A stretch of 64,000 nt of DNA from Cryptomeria japonica (lineage: Eukaryota > Streptophyta > Pinopsida > Cupressales > Cupressaceae). How positions within the stretch are numbered: position 1 is the first letter of the stretch; every line of letters starts with the position of its first letter. The DNA lies in contig NC_081414.1 in NCBI RefSeq assembly GCF_030272615.1, forward strand, positions 812,919,069 to 812,983,068. The letters are read 5' to 3'. This document shows, one piece after another, positions 36,330 through 49,508 of the stretch. The position numbers and the translations under genes are program-made. Below the pieces are notes generated by a model, which saw only the letters and a program-made list of their open reading frames with translations, did not search any database and was not told the DNA's origin.

Positions 36330-37510
36330 ATGGACTCTGGTTTGCAATAACAACTTACTATGGAACTTGAAGATCTTATTGCAGCAATGAAGGAAAAGAG
36401 TAGTCTGAGAAGAAGTCTGGATGTTGTTGAGGATTTTATTGAATCTCTGAAAGAACAAGTGAGTAAATCCATAGAGAAGAGAAAGGGACTGATGGATAAA
36501 CTAAAGGAGAAAGAAGAACGAAGCATTGGCAATCAAGCCCTACAAGACAAGATAGATGAATGTGAGAAGCTTGCTAGAGATAATGCAGCCTTGAAGAATG
36601 AGATAAAATCTAGTGTGATGAAGATGACAAAGGAGATTGAAGACTAGAAGAAGAATGAAGAAAACCAGACTCAGTTATTGAAGGATAGATCTGATGCATA
36701 TTGTAGATTGAACTATGAGAATGATCAATTGAAACTTGAATTGGGCAATGCAAGAATGATGGACAAGAACTTGAAAGGCAGATCATAATTGTGAGATATG
36801 AACTTTCTAGTGCTAATGAGTACAAAGAAAAATTCAAAGCTATCTTATCCTAGTTAGATGAGATGCTAGAAAGCCAAAGACATGGGAAAGACATGGAAGG
36901 AGTTGGCTTTGAGAAAGGAGAATCCTCTCGTACTTGAAAAAGCAATCATCAGAAGAACAAGAAACCTTCAATAAGATAGCCTAATGCCTATAAATTCAAT
37001 GGTAAATGTTTTGTTTGTGGAAAATTTGATCATATGGAAAGTCAATGCCGAAGTAGGATGATGAATAATGTTATGAAGAAGATTCCTACCTTTGTCGGTC
37101 AATGTTTCATATGCAACAACTTTGGTCATAAGTCAGACATGTGTAGAATAGTCATGAATAATTTCTAAAATAAGAGATGCTATGCTTGTGGAATGTTTGG
37201 ACACATTTCTAACCAATGCAGGATGAGACCAAATCAGATTAATTTCAATCCTATGCAGGGAAATTTTGCTTGGCATGCAAGGAAATGTTGATTGCCATGC
37301 ATGCAACAAATCCGATCACATAGCAAAATATTGCAGAAGCAAGAATGTGAGAAAGAATGCTCTGGTAGATAACAACAGATCAGATGAGAAGGGAAAAGTG
37401 AAAGTTGAAGAGGTTAGAGAGCAGCATAAGAAGATGTAGATTAAGAAGGAAGATTCAAATGTTCAGAATGGCTCCATACTTGATTCCAGTGTTGCAACCT
37501 CATCCGGTAA
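36330..37510 (+). pseudogene. Gag with coiled coil and four CCHC zinc knuckles
   Basis: The frame opens at ATG 36330 (or 36360 after a TAA) with a long coiled coil (LEDLIAAMKEKSSLRRSLD through KLKEKEERS and NDQLKLELGNARM). After a frameshift come four perfect CX2CX4HX4C knuckles: 37007-37048, 37103-37144 and 37178-37219 in one frame and 37293-37334 in another. A basic tail (KNVRKNA, KGKVKVEEVREQHKK) follows to about 37510. Plant Copia Gags usually have one or two knuckles, so four in a row is notable. The element would use this protein to bind and package its RNA. Stops include TAG at about 36645 and TAA at about 37167. It shares its plan with the gag at 1334-3145. Confidence 0.75.
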
Positions 37511-37857
37511 CTAAGGAATTTTGGCCTTAGGCAGAAGCTTTTGATGCAGAATTTTAAAACCCCCTTTTCAAAGATCTGTAATCACTCGAGGATGGTTGCA
37601 GATGATTGAGATTAGTTGTGCATTTTATATCTAGTAGATTCTATGGTGATCTAAGTGTCTAGTGATGAATTCTTGAAGGAACAAGGTATCCAGAAAGATT
37701 TTAAGGTCATACATTAATTACAACTTAAAGTTAGGTTTTTCAGTGGATAAAAAGGGCATTCTATTATTCATTCTTCACATTGAGAATGAAGAGAAAGAGT
37801 AGGAGAGCAAGGTGAACGAGATTGAGCAGCATAAATTAAGCTTGAAGTGATCCAACA

Positions 37858-39466
37858 ATGATTCCTAGCATTTAGTTGAATTGGAAAAGGTATTTAGCCG
37901 TATTCAAGCTACCTGTTTATAACCCTACTTTTGAAATGACATCACAATCTGGTATTGTAACTCCCTTTGTAGTTGATATTACTAAAAGGGCAAGGCCAGT
38001 GTTCAAGAAACATCCATTCAAGTCAGTCGAAGATGATTTGGAAGGAGATTTTTCCCCTGTATCATATGGAGTGTTGTACAATGAAGATATTAGGGTATAC
38101 ATTCACTGTAATATTGAAGAACTTGGAAATGTAGACATGTTATCACTATACACCAAGCATATGATGGATGGAATGGGGAATCTGAAGCTTGAATTCAAAT
38201 CACTACAAGATAAGGGTTTTATCCAGTTTGTTCACTTCCCAGTGTTTGATGAACCCAAATGGGTCAGTTATGTCTTGAGCCAAATCCATGATGAGTTTAT
38301 GTGGCTAGATAGACCTCACAAGATTGCAAAGAAAGCCATTCAGGCAGTAACCTATTTGAGTGCAACTGGTCAGATCCCCAATCTAAGGAATGTCAAGAAC
38401 ACTACCGTTACAGAAGTTACCGAATCCCAACATGATAGTCGGTCGATGACAATAAGTGATATCATTGAACATGATGTAAGATTTTCTTCGATGGTGACAA
38501 GATACTAGGTGTACCAGTCCAACAGATAAAATTTAGTATCCGGTGCTGCTATATTTATAGCCAATGAAATGCTTAAGGAGGATAAAAGATATGGTCTGTG
38601 TGGTGTTATTCTTAGTGAGTTAATGACCAATTTAAATAATATCAAACAATATAAGAAACATGTTTTCAAGTTCAGTTCTCTGATTGCTTGTTTGGCACTT
38701 TAATTTTTGAATCAAATTCCTGGTATAGGAAAATTTGAATGGGCTTATGATAAACCAGTGGCAGTCCAAATTAAGGAAGGTTTGCAAGGATTAAGAGACA
38801 TGGTAGCACATAAATCTTCTTTGTGGAGTTACTTCAAATCATTTTAAGGAATATAAATGATACACCATCTGTAGATTTTCATTTTGTATCTTTGGAGAAG
38901 CGACATATGCTACTTTTTTGTTTTATTTTAATGCTATGAGACTGAAAACATTTTTGAAGATGATTGAGAGAGATAGAGTAAGCTTGATAACTGCTATGAA
39001 GAGCATTCAAGATGCACTAGATGAAGGTGGTCAAATATACAATTAATTTCTATTTTTGCTGAATTTTACCATTGACATTGACAAGAAAATAAAAGAATGT
39101 GAAGAGCAGCTATCTAGAATATCTCAGTCCTATGCATCCCAATCAGTCCCGACTAGCAATTTTGAAGGTCAAGTTATGAGTATATTGGATAAGGTCAAGA
39201 GTTTAAATCAAGAGAAGGACATAGTTTTGGGCAGAGTGGGAGAAGTAAGAAGCCTTCTCACTCCCCGGAAAGATTCACTAATCACCAGTATGCAAGATAC
39301 TACGAATGCTCTAAATAAGAGTGTTTTGGCATATTGTAGAGGAGCAGAAATGCATGCCTATCTTTTTAGTGGTATGATTAGCATTTTGGAGATTTTGAAG
39401 AAGGGTTGGGATAACCACATGTTGATCCTAAAGACAAATTTTGCAGATATTTTCAAACTTTTGTAA
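37858..39466 (+). pseudogene. Second ORF of the four-knuckle element, unknown family
   Basis: I do not recognise this protein. ATG at 37858 starts MIPSI, then a TAG (probably a former CAG), then an open run of 210 codons (37876-38508). It contains RPVFKKHPFKSVEDDLEGD, YLSATGQIPNL and a negatively charged middle. After the stop the frame continues with AAIFIANEMLKEDKRYGL, FKFSSLIACLAL and GIGKFEWAYDKPVAVQIK to about 38850. After a frame change, a coiled coil follows (39056-39466: IDKKIKECEEQLSRISQ, DKVKSLNQEKDIVLGRV). The layout, a globular part then a coiled coil downstream of Gag, is reminiscent of the long unknown ORF at 22006-25462, but I cannot show homology by eye. Confidence 0.55.
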
Positions 39467-39681
39467 GTCACTGTATATTCTTGTATTTAAATTTTGGTCG
39501 ACTCCTATCTTTGGCATTGCTGTCAAAGGAGGAGAGAGAAAAGTAAAAAATGGTGCAAATCCTCAGGGGGAACTTGTTGAGTCTATAGAGTCTTGGAGAT
39601 TTTTGAATTTTTGAAGATTTTTGAGCTTTGAGTGTACAATTCATTTTTCACAGTGTTGCCATCAATGCAAAAGGGGGAGAT
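39467..39681 (+). other. 3' non-coding region and polypurine tract
   Basis: Purine runs CAAAGGAGGAGAGAG (about 39526), CAGGGGGAA (about 39565) and AAAAGGGGGAGA (about 39669-39680) precede the 3' LTR; the last adjoins it. Repeated tract-like runs also occur before the LTR at 4215. Confidence 0.7.
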
Positions 39682-40803
39682 TGTTGGCAAGAGACATTGT
39701 TCTAGTGATGATTGTTGCATGAGAAATGCTTAAGGGTTGTCATTTATGGAAACACATAGAAATCATATTTGGTACATATAGATTTGATTTACCAGAAGTC
39801 ATATTAAGTTTGGAAGGTGGAACACAGTAACCGGTAGAGTATGAGTACAGTGTGCATATCTTTATTTTGGTTGTATAACTTTGGTTGTGGTGATATAGAC
39901 AAATTTTTTGGGGTTCGAGGAAAATTATTTCGTAATCCTAACATCCGGTATTGATTCATGAGTGAGATTGAAGGTCTGGCATCCGATAATCCTGGTAGAA
40001 CAGAGCTATTTTGGTGTAACGTGTGTTGTAGAATTCTTGGGTTGATTTTGATGATTGGTTTCATGTTCAAGGAGATTGAACCAACTTGTGGGAAGTCTAT
40101 TTTCATCTTGTTTGGGTCTGCATATGATTTTATGGATGGATTGAGCCAACTTAAGGTTACACATTTCATGTTGCGTGCTATGCAGTTTTTGAAAGCCGAC
40201 ATGAGAATTGATTTATTTTGTTGATGCGGATATATAAGACAGATTTGGTTGAGAATTTTGGTGAATTTAATGAGTGTGAGAAGTTTGTATGAGTGAATGT
40301 GCAAAGTTTGGTGAACATGATTGAAGCTTTAGGTGCTCTAGTGTTTGATAGTGCAGGAAAACAGAGAAAAGAAACAAAACAGTTGTAGAAGTCAAATTGA
40401 GCCTAACTGGAACTGCTATTTGGAATATGTAGATGTTATTATTCAGTTCATTCATTATTGTAATCAATTGTAATCACTCGTAAGGCAGTGAGCCTTCCTC
40501 TAAGTTGTAGCCCTCTTGTATTTGAGCAGTGAGCTCTAGGCACTGTGCCTGAATAAAAGTGCATTCCCCTTCATGTAATATTATCACACTCTTGATCAAA
40601 GTATAATAATATTGTGGGTTCAAATCCCACCATGGTTTTTCCCTTTCTAGGTTTCCATGTAAAAATTCTATTTTTATGGTATTGTGGTTGATTGGTTTAT
40701 ACTTTCATTCTTATGCATCTAATGGTTTAAGAATCGGGTTAATAACTTTGTAAATTGTAGAACACCAATTCACCCCCCTTCTCAGTGTTCATTTAATCCA
40801 ATA
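39682..40803 (+). repeat. 3' LTR of the four-knuckle element
   Basis: It runs from TGTTGGCAAG to TCCAATA; the expected terminal CA reads TA here, while the 5' LTR still ends CAACA. GGAAA follows at once. TATA box at 40231-40238. Confidence 0.9.
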
Positions 40804-41116
40804 GGAAAACCCTTTCAAGAGAAAAACCCCACACTCCAAAAGCCGCCCAATATATTATTCAACAATCAATTACAGATTACAATATACTTGCAGAGCAAGC
40901 TCTTTATAGAGTACCACTAAAAAGAGATTCAAAGGTAACTCAATAGTCATAAGACTCTTACACACAACCTTTATCTCATGTACTTCATATATAGGAGATA
41001 CAATACAAGAAACCGTCAAACAGTATTACAAAACCATGAGCTAAAACCATCAAAAGTAAACCTGACCTTATCTCCAATATAGATGCCCTATGATGTGTCG
41101 CAAACACACATCAACA
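40804..41116 (-). repeat. 5' LTR of second Copia element, outer part
   Basis: It contains the second GGAAA (40804-40808). On the minus strand the LTR would start TGTTGATG at 41116. A minus-strand TATA word (CTATATATGAAG) lies near 40990. The outer limit is inferred from the CA end only. Confidence 0.6.
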
Positions 41117-42458
<1,342 letters not shown>

Positions 42459-42473
42459 AATAGTACTATTAAG
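42459..42473. repeat. Target-site duplication of LINE, left copy
   Basis: AATAGTACTATTAAG is identical to 58421-58435. It is followed at once by a T run (poly(A) on the minus strand). Confidence 0.85.
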
Positions 42474-43001
42474 TTTTTTTTTTTCAATAAAAGTGGATTA
42501 TTCCACTAAACTTTTTATTAATATTTTTTATTTTTTACACAAGATTCAAAGAGCATACCGGAGGAAAGAACCCTAGGAAGAAAACCTCTGGTCACAACTC
42601 ATAAAATAAACCTATAGTATCTGACAGATCAGTTTATGCACCCCGCCCAAAACCACATACAAAATGCGGTCACAACACATATAATATGTGTTTTGCATAG
42701 AGCCCATATGACAATTTGCCAAAAAAACCCATCGGATAATTTTCAAATGTAGACTCCACAACTACTACCAATGGAAGAAGACAAAATTTTCCAAAGCCCT
42801 ATGCCAAATCCCATGAGCCAAAAACCTTCCTGCCAAAAAAGAAAGTATCAAAAAACCTTTGGAAAAACACTACTGTATCAAATACCATGAGCTCGAACTC
42901 TCCTCTAGACAAAGAACATGAATACTTGAAATGAAAGGGGAAAGCGGGAATAATTATCATCATAAAATTTTACATCAACATTACTCTAGAAAATCATATA
43001 A
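42474..43001 (-). other. LINE 3' UTR and poly(A) tail
   Basis: Non-coding sequence lies between the RNase H stop and the tail. The tail is the T run at 42474-42484. No hairpin or further signal is evident. Confidence 0.6.
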
Positions 43002-46000
43002 CTATTGTTGCAAACCTTCCCATACCCTATAATGAATTTCCTCAAAACCCACCTCTCGCTGATTAGCATTTCTATCAATGGCTAAATTTGCCAAATAATC
43101 CGCAATCTTATTAACTTCTCTGTAACAATGGGATACCAAGAAAGATTCAAACAATTCTAATTTTTGTAAAATGGGATCAAGTATTAACTGCAAATTCCAA
43201 CAATTTGATTTCTTTTTCATAACACATTGAATAATCACCATAGAATCTCCTTCAATTATTAAGTCCTTAATTCCCAAAGAGATTGCCATATCCAATCCAA
43301 AAGACAAAGCATGAAATTCCACATAATTGTTAGTTTTAAAACCAATAGCATGACACTTAGCTTGAATAAAATTTGCATTGTGATCATAAATTACCATGCC
43401 TACCCCAGCCGGCCTAGGGTTACCATGAGAGGCCCCATCAAAATTCAGTTTAAAGTACCCCTACGAAGGAGGTTTCCATCTAGCAGAGCATCTCTTACCT
43501 ATTGCATCATTATTTTTTAAAATTGAGCCATGAGAGGATAAAAATGACAACAACTTCCAAACTCTAGTAACTCTACTATCCCAGTGTGAAAAAGAAGTAA
43601 GATTTTCTAAATTCTTATAAATAAATGACAAAGCAACCTTAGAGATTGAAGACTCAATTTTTAATAGAACCTTAGACACAGGAGACCTTGTTTTTTTAAA
43701 TATCATGTTGTTTCTCTCTAGCCAAACATTCCAAATCACAATAGATGGAGATATGATCCAAAGGCATGCATAAAAAGATGAGGCAAACATAAAGGGCCAA
43801 GATCTGAAATGGGAAATGAGATCCTTACCAATAACAAAGGATATATTTAACTTCTCAAACAACCACTGCCAACATTCATAAGCATAATCACAATGTAGGA
43901 ACAAGTGTGAAGAAGATTCTAAATTTTTGTTACAAAGGACACAAGGGAAAACAATAGTAATACCAAGCCTATCTAGTCTCATACCTGAACTACCAACCAA
44001 GCAAAGGCTTCTGCTTTAGGAAGACAAGCCGAATGCCGAAACAACTTATAAGGCCAAGATGATAAATATTTAGCAACCATAAGAGAGTTGTAACCATCTT
44101 TAACAATGTACTTACCATAAATATTCTTTGTCCAAATAAGTTCATCCTCAGAATCAGAAAGAAATACAATTCTATCCCCCAAAATCTAATTTCATGCTTT
44201 GATCAACATGTAAGAAATCAATTGACTTCCATCTAGCTAGCTTAAGGGGTCCACTAGTCACAATTTCAAAATAAGCTACTACAAAAACACCCCAAAGGGA
44301 GGAAAGAACAATGATCAGAGGAGACCAATCCCTAATATTCACCAAAGGTGTGTGTCCATTCCATACTTCATCCCAAAATCTGACCTTTCTACCATTATGA
44401 ACAATCCATGAGAGATGAGGCAAAATAACTGATCTACATTTACAAAGGAAATTCCAAATAGCAGAACCCGAAGGCAAATTTGAGACTTTAAAAATGTACT
44501 CTCTCTGTCCATTATTTAAATATTTGGCAAACATAATCTGTGCCCATAAGGAGCTAGGCTTGTCATATAATTTCCAAACCAATTTAGCACTTAAGGCTAA
44601 ATTTTGATTTTCCAGACTCCGAATTCCTATTCCCCCAAGTTCCTTAGGAAAACATACCTTATCCCATGCAACTAAAGGGAGTTTCTTCTTCCCATCTTTA
44701 TTATTGTTCCAAAGAAAATCTCTAACAGTATCCTATAAACTAACAATAACTGCTTTTGGATACTTCAAAATAGACATGAGATATATGAGAACAACATTCA
44801 AAACAGACTTGATGAGAACAATTTTACCCGCCAAAGTTAACCATCTATGATTCCATGAGAGAATTCTTTTAGAAATGACCGAAATAATCTTATCCCAAAA
44901 ACCAATTTTATCCTATTTAACAAAGAAAGGAATCCCAAGGTAAGTACATGGAAGATTTCCAGTCTCAAATCCCCAAAAGGATTACAACCTATGTTGAACC
45001 AGTTGTGATGTATTAAGGAAAAAAATCTTTGATTTATCACCATTCACTTTCTGACTAGAAAATAATGCATAATTTTGTATTATTCCTTTAATCACTTTTG
45101 CCTCTACTAACAAAGAATATCCAAATAATAGAGTATCATCTACAAAGAGACAATGAGAAATACTTTGGGGAATATTCTGAATCCTTATACCTTTCCAAAT
45201 CCCCCCACTTTAGAAGCCCTAATAGCCCAACTAAAGGTTTCAGCTAGGAGAATAAACAAAAAGGGAGAAAGGGGATCTCCCTGTCTCAAACTACTAGAGG
45301 AAGTGAAAAAGCCACATGGACAACCATTAATTAAAACCGAGAATCTTGTAGAAGAAATACATGCACGAATCCATTTGACCCAGGCCTTGGAAAAACCTAA
45401 CTTCTCAAGAACAACACATAAAGCCCCCCACTCTACTCTATCATAAGCCTTCATCATGTCTAGTTTAAGTATCATGGCCAGGGTTCTTTGGGTGGAAATA
45501 GAATGCAACACCTCATGTGCTACAATTGCACCCTCTGTCGTCTCCCTTCCAGGAACAAAACCACCTTGCTCCAATGAAATGATCCTAGGTAGAATTTTCG
45601 CCAACCTAAGGGAAATTGCCTTCGTAAATATCTTATACATAGTGTTACATAAAGCAATGGGGCAGAAGTCAACAAAATTCTTAGTATCCTCTTTTTTAGG
45701 AATAATTGCAATCATTGTAGTATTAAGTTCTTTTAAAATAGACCTATTTCTCCTAGCTTCCTCGAGAGCCAATAAAACATCATTTCCCACAAAATCCCAA
45801 CATTTTTGAAAAAATAAAGGAGTAAAACCATCTGGTCTCGGAGCTTTATCCAGATTCATGGCAAAGATAGTACTCTTACCTTCTTCTAAGGAAAAGGGAG
45901 ACATGAACATCTTATTGTCTTCCAAAGATACTAAAGGAGGAATATTAGATATAATATCATTGCTGAAATTTTCATATTCCGAAGATAATAATGACTTAAA

Positions 46001-47115
46001 AAACCTAACTGCCTCTGAAGCAATATCCTCTGGCTCTATCAATAAATTCCCATTCTGACATTGAATACAAGATATTCTATTCTTACATCTTTTAATCTTA
46101 GTTGAAGAATGAAAAAAATTTGTGTTCCTGTCACCATCTGAAAGCCATAACTCTCTAGATTTTTGTCTCCAATAGATTTTCTCTCTAGCTAACACCTCCT
46201 CAAGTATAATTTTAGTGACTTCAATTCATCAAAAACTTGTGGCACCATACCATGTTGAAGCACATGAGTATTAAGACACTCAATCATATCTTGAATCCTT
46301 TGTTTCTCCTGAAAAATGTTCTTAAAATCCAAGATATTCCATTCCCTAATATTCAATTTCAAATAACTTAGCTTCTTAGCAATCTGAAACATACGGGACC
46401 CAAAACAAAAAGGAGCAGAATTCCACCATTACATAAGCAGAGGCAAAAAGGAAGAATCCCTAAACCACATGGGCTCAAATGTAAATGGAGACTTAAAAGA
46501 AGTCTTATCCTCAATAACTGAAAGGGAAATTGGAAAATGATCAAAACCTGAGACGGGTAGAATAGAGGAAAAGAATTCAAAATCTGAATCAATCCAATTC
46601 TCAGATAACAAAAACCGATCTAATCTCTCAGCAATCTGAGAAAAATCCCTTCTCATGTTTGTCCATGTGAAAACTTCATTTTGAGACTTACAATAAAAAA
46701 GGGTCATATCAGAAATGAAATCCCCAAAGTCATCCATAATCCTTTTATTAGGGAAAACACCTCCTCTTTTCTCATCTAAATCAGTGATAGCATTAAAATA
46801 GCCCCTGAAGATAATAAAGGAACCATGTTTTAAGGGAGAAGAAATCCTCTTTAATTCACCCCATAATTTACTCTTCCCTTGAATACTTGACGGAGCATAA
46901 ATGTTAAAAAGCCAGAATTTAACCTTTGAAATCTTGCTTATAATTAAAGCCAACATCCAATTTGTAGCAGATGCCACTAACTGTACCTCAATATTATAAT
47001 TATTCCAAAGCAGTGCCAAACCTCCTGAAGCACCACAAGTTGGAGAAGAAAGAAAATTCCACCTTCTCCAAGATGAAAAAACTAAATCAGCAGACTCCTT
47101 TGACAACTTTGTTTC
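43002..47115 (-). pseudogene. LINE ORF2: endonuclease (most), RT, zinc region, RNase H
   Basis: Right to left: the endonuclease core (47106-46429) has GASGGLALLWNN, FNIYAPSS, TWTNMRRDFSQIAERLDRFL and GFDHFPISL. The RT (46195-45030) has DGDRNTNFFH, DKAPRPDGFTPLFFQKCW, GFVPGRETTEGAIVAHE, LKLDMMKAYDRVEWG, LRQGDPLSPFLFIL and FVDD at 45135-45146. A zf-RVT-like region with CVLCNKNLE and LFLHCDYAYECWQWLF lies near 43860-43950. RNase H (43397-43002) has DLIIEGDSMVIIQCV and VNKIADYLANLA. The order is that of plant L1 elements carrying a terminal RNase H. Frame changes near 46430, 45040, 44580 and 44000 and stops make it inactive. It would nick DNA and copy the LINE RNA at the nick. Confidence 0.85.
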
Positions 47116-48334
47116 TGTAGCGTCCTAAAATTGCGACACTTGCAATTTCGACTGCATTTCAGTCTTCACGATGGCGATGCAACACACAACTTGAATGGAG
47201 ACCCTGAAACTTGCTCACGACACTGAAAACTGCATTTTTCAAGCACCCTGGCCTGAACCTCCTTGCACCTCGCTGTCCCAGGAGGTGGGACCAGAGCGCC
47301 CAGCGCCCTGGTCCCTGGGTCCTATTTTGGGCCCGGTCTCCTAAGGGGCTCGGGTCTTTTTGTTTGCAATTTGGAAATTAACTTTCCCTGGTCGGCCTAA
47401 GGTCGGGAAAATCAGTTTATCAACCCTAAATGACAAGTATATAAACTACATTTTTTCTCTCTCATTTGGGGATAGATGAAGAGGATATGTGTAAACAAAG
47501 CGTGGAAACTATACTCAAGCATTCAAGCATTCAAGCATTCTTTCAAGCAATTGATCATTTCAAGTCTCCATTCAAGGCTAAGTGTTGCATTCAAGACAAG
47601 GATTCCACCATTGAAGAGGAGATCACATACTACATGCTACAACATACAACATACAACATACAACATCTAAACCTTCGCACATAAGGATACCAACATCCTT
47701 AGAACAAGGTATTAGTAATTGTTTTACAGTCATTTACATTTACAGCTCTTTCTCATTTCTTGGTTAATTCCAAAACCGGGATTTGACCTAAAGGCAAACC
47801 CCCAATCCCTAACCCCCCAATCGTCTTTGCTTTTCTGTGTGTAGGTTGCAGGTACGCGGCTGAAATTGAAGATCTGGAATCCTTGTGCAGAGACGAACAG
47901 ATGCCCCTTCGTTTCGCGGATTTTTCGGAGGACCGTGGCGCCGGGCGCCATCGTCCCAACAACTTTTGCTCAAATTTGCAGGACAGCGCCGTATCGACAT
48001 TTTACTGCTAATTCCAAGTCCGCAGCTTCATCCTATAACCCGAACTCAGTTTATAAGCGAATCTTTATGACTTTCTATGCATGCTTAGCTTAATTTCCTT
48101 AACAACATTCTTTACAAAAGAGGGTAGCTTTGCTTTCCTAACCCTTGAAATTCATTTAGCATCCAATCTTACATTGTGTGGGATTGGATCTTATGAGTTT
48201 CAACCCCTCTTTTGAATGTAAAGTCTCTCCCCTAAGTGAAAAACCATCAAATCCTAGCGAACCTCCCTTCTCTCTCCTCGGAGTTGGAAGAGGGGAGAAC
48301 AACTAGGGTTCGATCGCGATTTTTCCGCTTTACA
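47116..48334 (+). repeat. 5' LTR of the RT-less element
   Basis: It includes an upstream inverted repeat GGGACCAG ... CTGGTCCC (47287-47315), a TATA box and, downstream, short repeats of ATTCAAGC (about 47515-47545) and ACATACAAC (about 47642-47662). A GC-rich segment (47925-47990) resembles two blocks in the leader. Confidence 0.92.
47438..47445 (+). promoter_or_regulatory. LTR promoter TATA box
   Basis: TATATAAA is conserved at the same place in the 3' LTR (54051-54058), about 120 bases after the GC-rich inverted repeat. Confidence 0.65.
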
Positions 48335-49508
48335 TTTTGGTGAACCCGACGTGAACATCCTTTCTGATTTTTCATGCTTAGATCTGAAAAAATTGATTAC
48401 ATTTCCATGTTTGATCTTTTGCAAAATTTTAGAGGTGATTGCATAAAAACCCTAAATTTTCTTTTTAGTAATTGAACCTGCGAAATGTCTAAATGTTAAT
48501 GCCTTTTTCAGATCTGCCCTTCTATTACAAATTTTCAATTCATATTTGTGCTTTAATTCTGAAAATTAAGTGGTTAAGTGTCAAAACCCTAATTTTTGAA
48601 ACCCTCTTGATTCAACCTTTGTCCGACAATTTCACTGATCAAAACATCTCCAAATCAGCTGTAACTTTGGATTCTGCAATAAAATCACAATATCCTTCAT
48701 CCCTGAAAATTTGGAAAAAAGTTGCGAGGACCATGTTGCACTCCGAGCGCCATCGTCCCCGACATTTTTTCCAAAATTTCGGGAGCGAGATCTTGCTGTA
48801 TTTTCCTGCTAAGATCCAGAATTTTGGCTGATTTTATCAATTTTAACACCTTCAAAATTACAGTCAAAGTTGGTCTTGCGATTGCTTGGTCTAAGGCTTC
48901 TAATCATTCAAAAATCATTGAAATTAAAATTTTGTGTCAAAATTGCGTTTTTATTATCATAAATCTGAAAATTGTGTTTGCATTCATTCAAAATTTCAGT
49001 GCTTTATTCAAATTCTTGCATTTTGTGACTTTTGAAATAAAGTGCGTAATTACAACAACTTTGATCTACGCTTTCAAAATTGAATTTTGCGTGAAATTGA
49101 GTCAATTTTCAAATTTCAAAATTTGCATTGCTTTTGACATTCCCTCTAAAATCATAAAATTCAAAATTTCAGTTTCCCTCTCTTTTTCAAAATTCAAATT
49201 TTGTATTTTTCGATAATCTTGATAGGGTTCAATTTTGAATTTGCAACTTTAATTTGGCCTATCTACAGATCGTAAAATCACTCAATTTTTTTAGATTAGC
49301 TCTAAAATCATCATACCTTTCATCCCTGCAAATTTCGAAAAAAGTTGCAAGGACCGTGTTGCACTCCGGGCGCCACGGTCCCGGACATTTTTTCCGAAAT
49401 TTCGGGAGACTGTTGTGATTGCATTTAACAGCTTAAATCCAGAAGATTGGCTGATTTTACTGAAAATTGCTACCTCTAAATTCAAAATCTTCTCTCTCTT
49501 TTTAGTGC
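48335..49508 (+). other. Leader of the RT-less element
   Basis: Non-coding sequence between LTR and ORF. Two blocks of about 95 bp, 48693-48790 and 49316-49410, are clearly related (both read CATCCCTG.AAATTT, then GTTGC.AGGACC, then a GC-rich core and GACATTTTTTCC), and part of the same text occurs in the LTR near 47930. The rest is rich in CAAAATTTCA-like words. Possible packaging or dimerisation signals, by position only. Confidence 0.6.
48338..48356 (+). other. Candidate primer binding site of the RT-less element
   Basis: TGGTGAACCCGACGTGAAC starts three bases after the LTR end and opens with TGG, the complement of tRNA CCA. I cannot name the tRNA with confidence; it is not the initiator Met type. 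Confidence 0.65.

Larger units (their letters stand above)
35113..40803 (+). mobile_element. Gag-only LTR retrotransposon with four CCHC knuckles and an extra ORF
   Basis: LTRs at 35113-36261 and 39682-40803 flank 3.4 kb of internal sequence. The duplication GGAAA is at 35108-35112 and 40804-40808, so both ends are exact. A primer site (36264-36275) and a polypurine tract (39671-39680) are present. A decayed Gag with four knuckles and a second decayed ORF of unknown family are present; no protease, integrase or RT motif is visible. The LTRs differ at 10 of the first 72 bases, so this is not recent. Confidence 0.9.
30407..41116 (-). mobile_element. Second Ty1/Copia element, 3'-truncated, with split 5' LTR
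   Basis: The minus-strand gag, protease, integrase and N-terminal RT run from 33180 down to about 30407, where Copia sequence stops in the middle of RT. The rest of pol and the 3' LTR are missing. The 5' LTR is at 34959-35112 plus 40809-41116, separated by the 35113-40803 insertion. A primer-site-like sequence is at 34945-34956. The leader between primer site and gag ATG is about 1.76 kb, far longer than the roughly 60-100 bases usual in Copia. Confidence 0.8.

Noticed and set aside
47466..48093. Several short frames in both copies of the LTR (also 54080-54707)
   Set aside because: They are duplicated because the LTR is duplicated, overlap the promoter region and show no domain or codon pattern.
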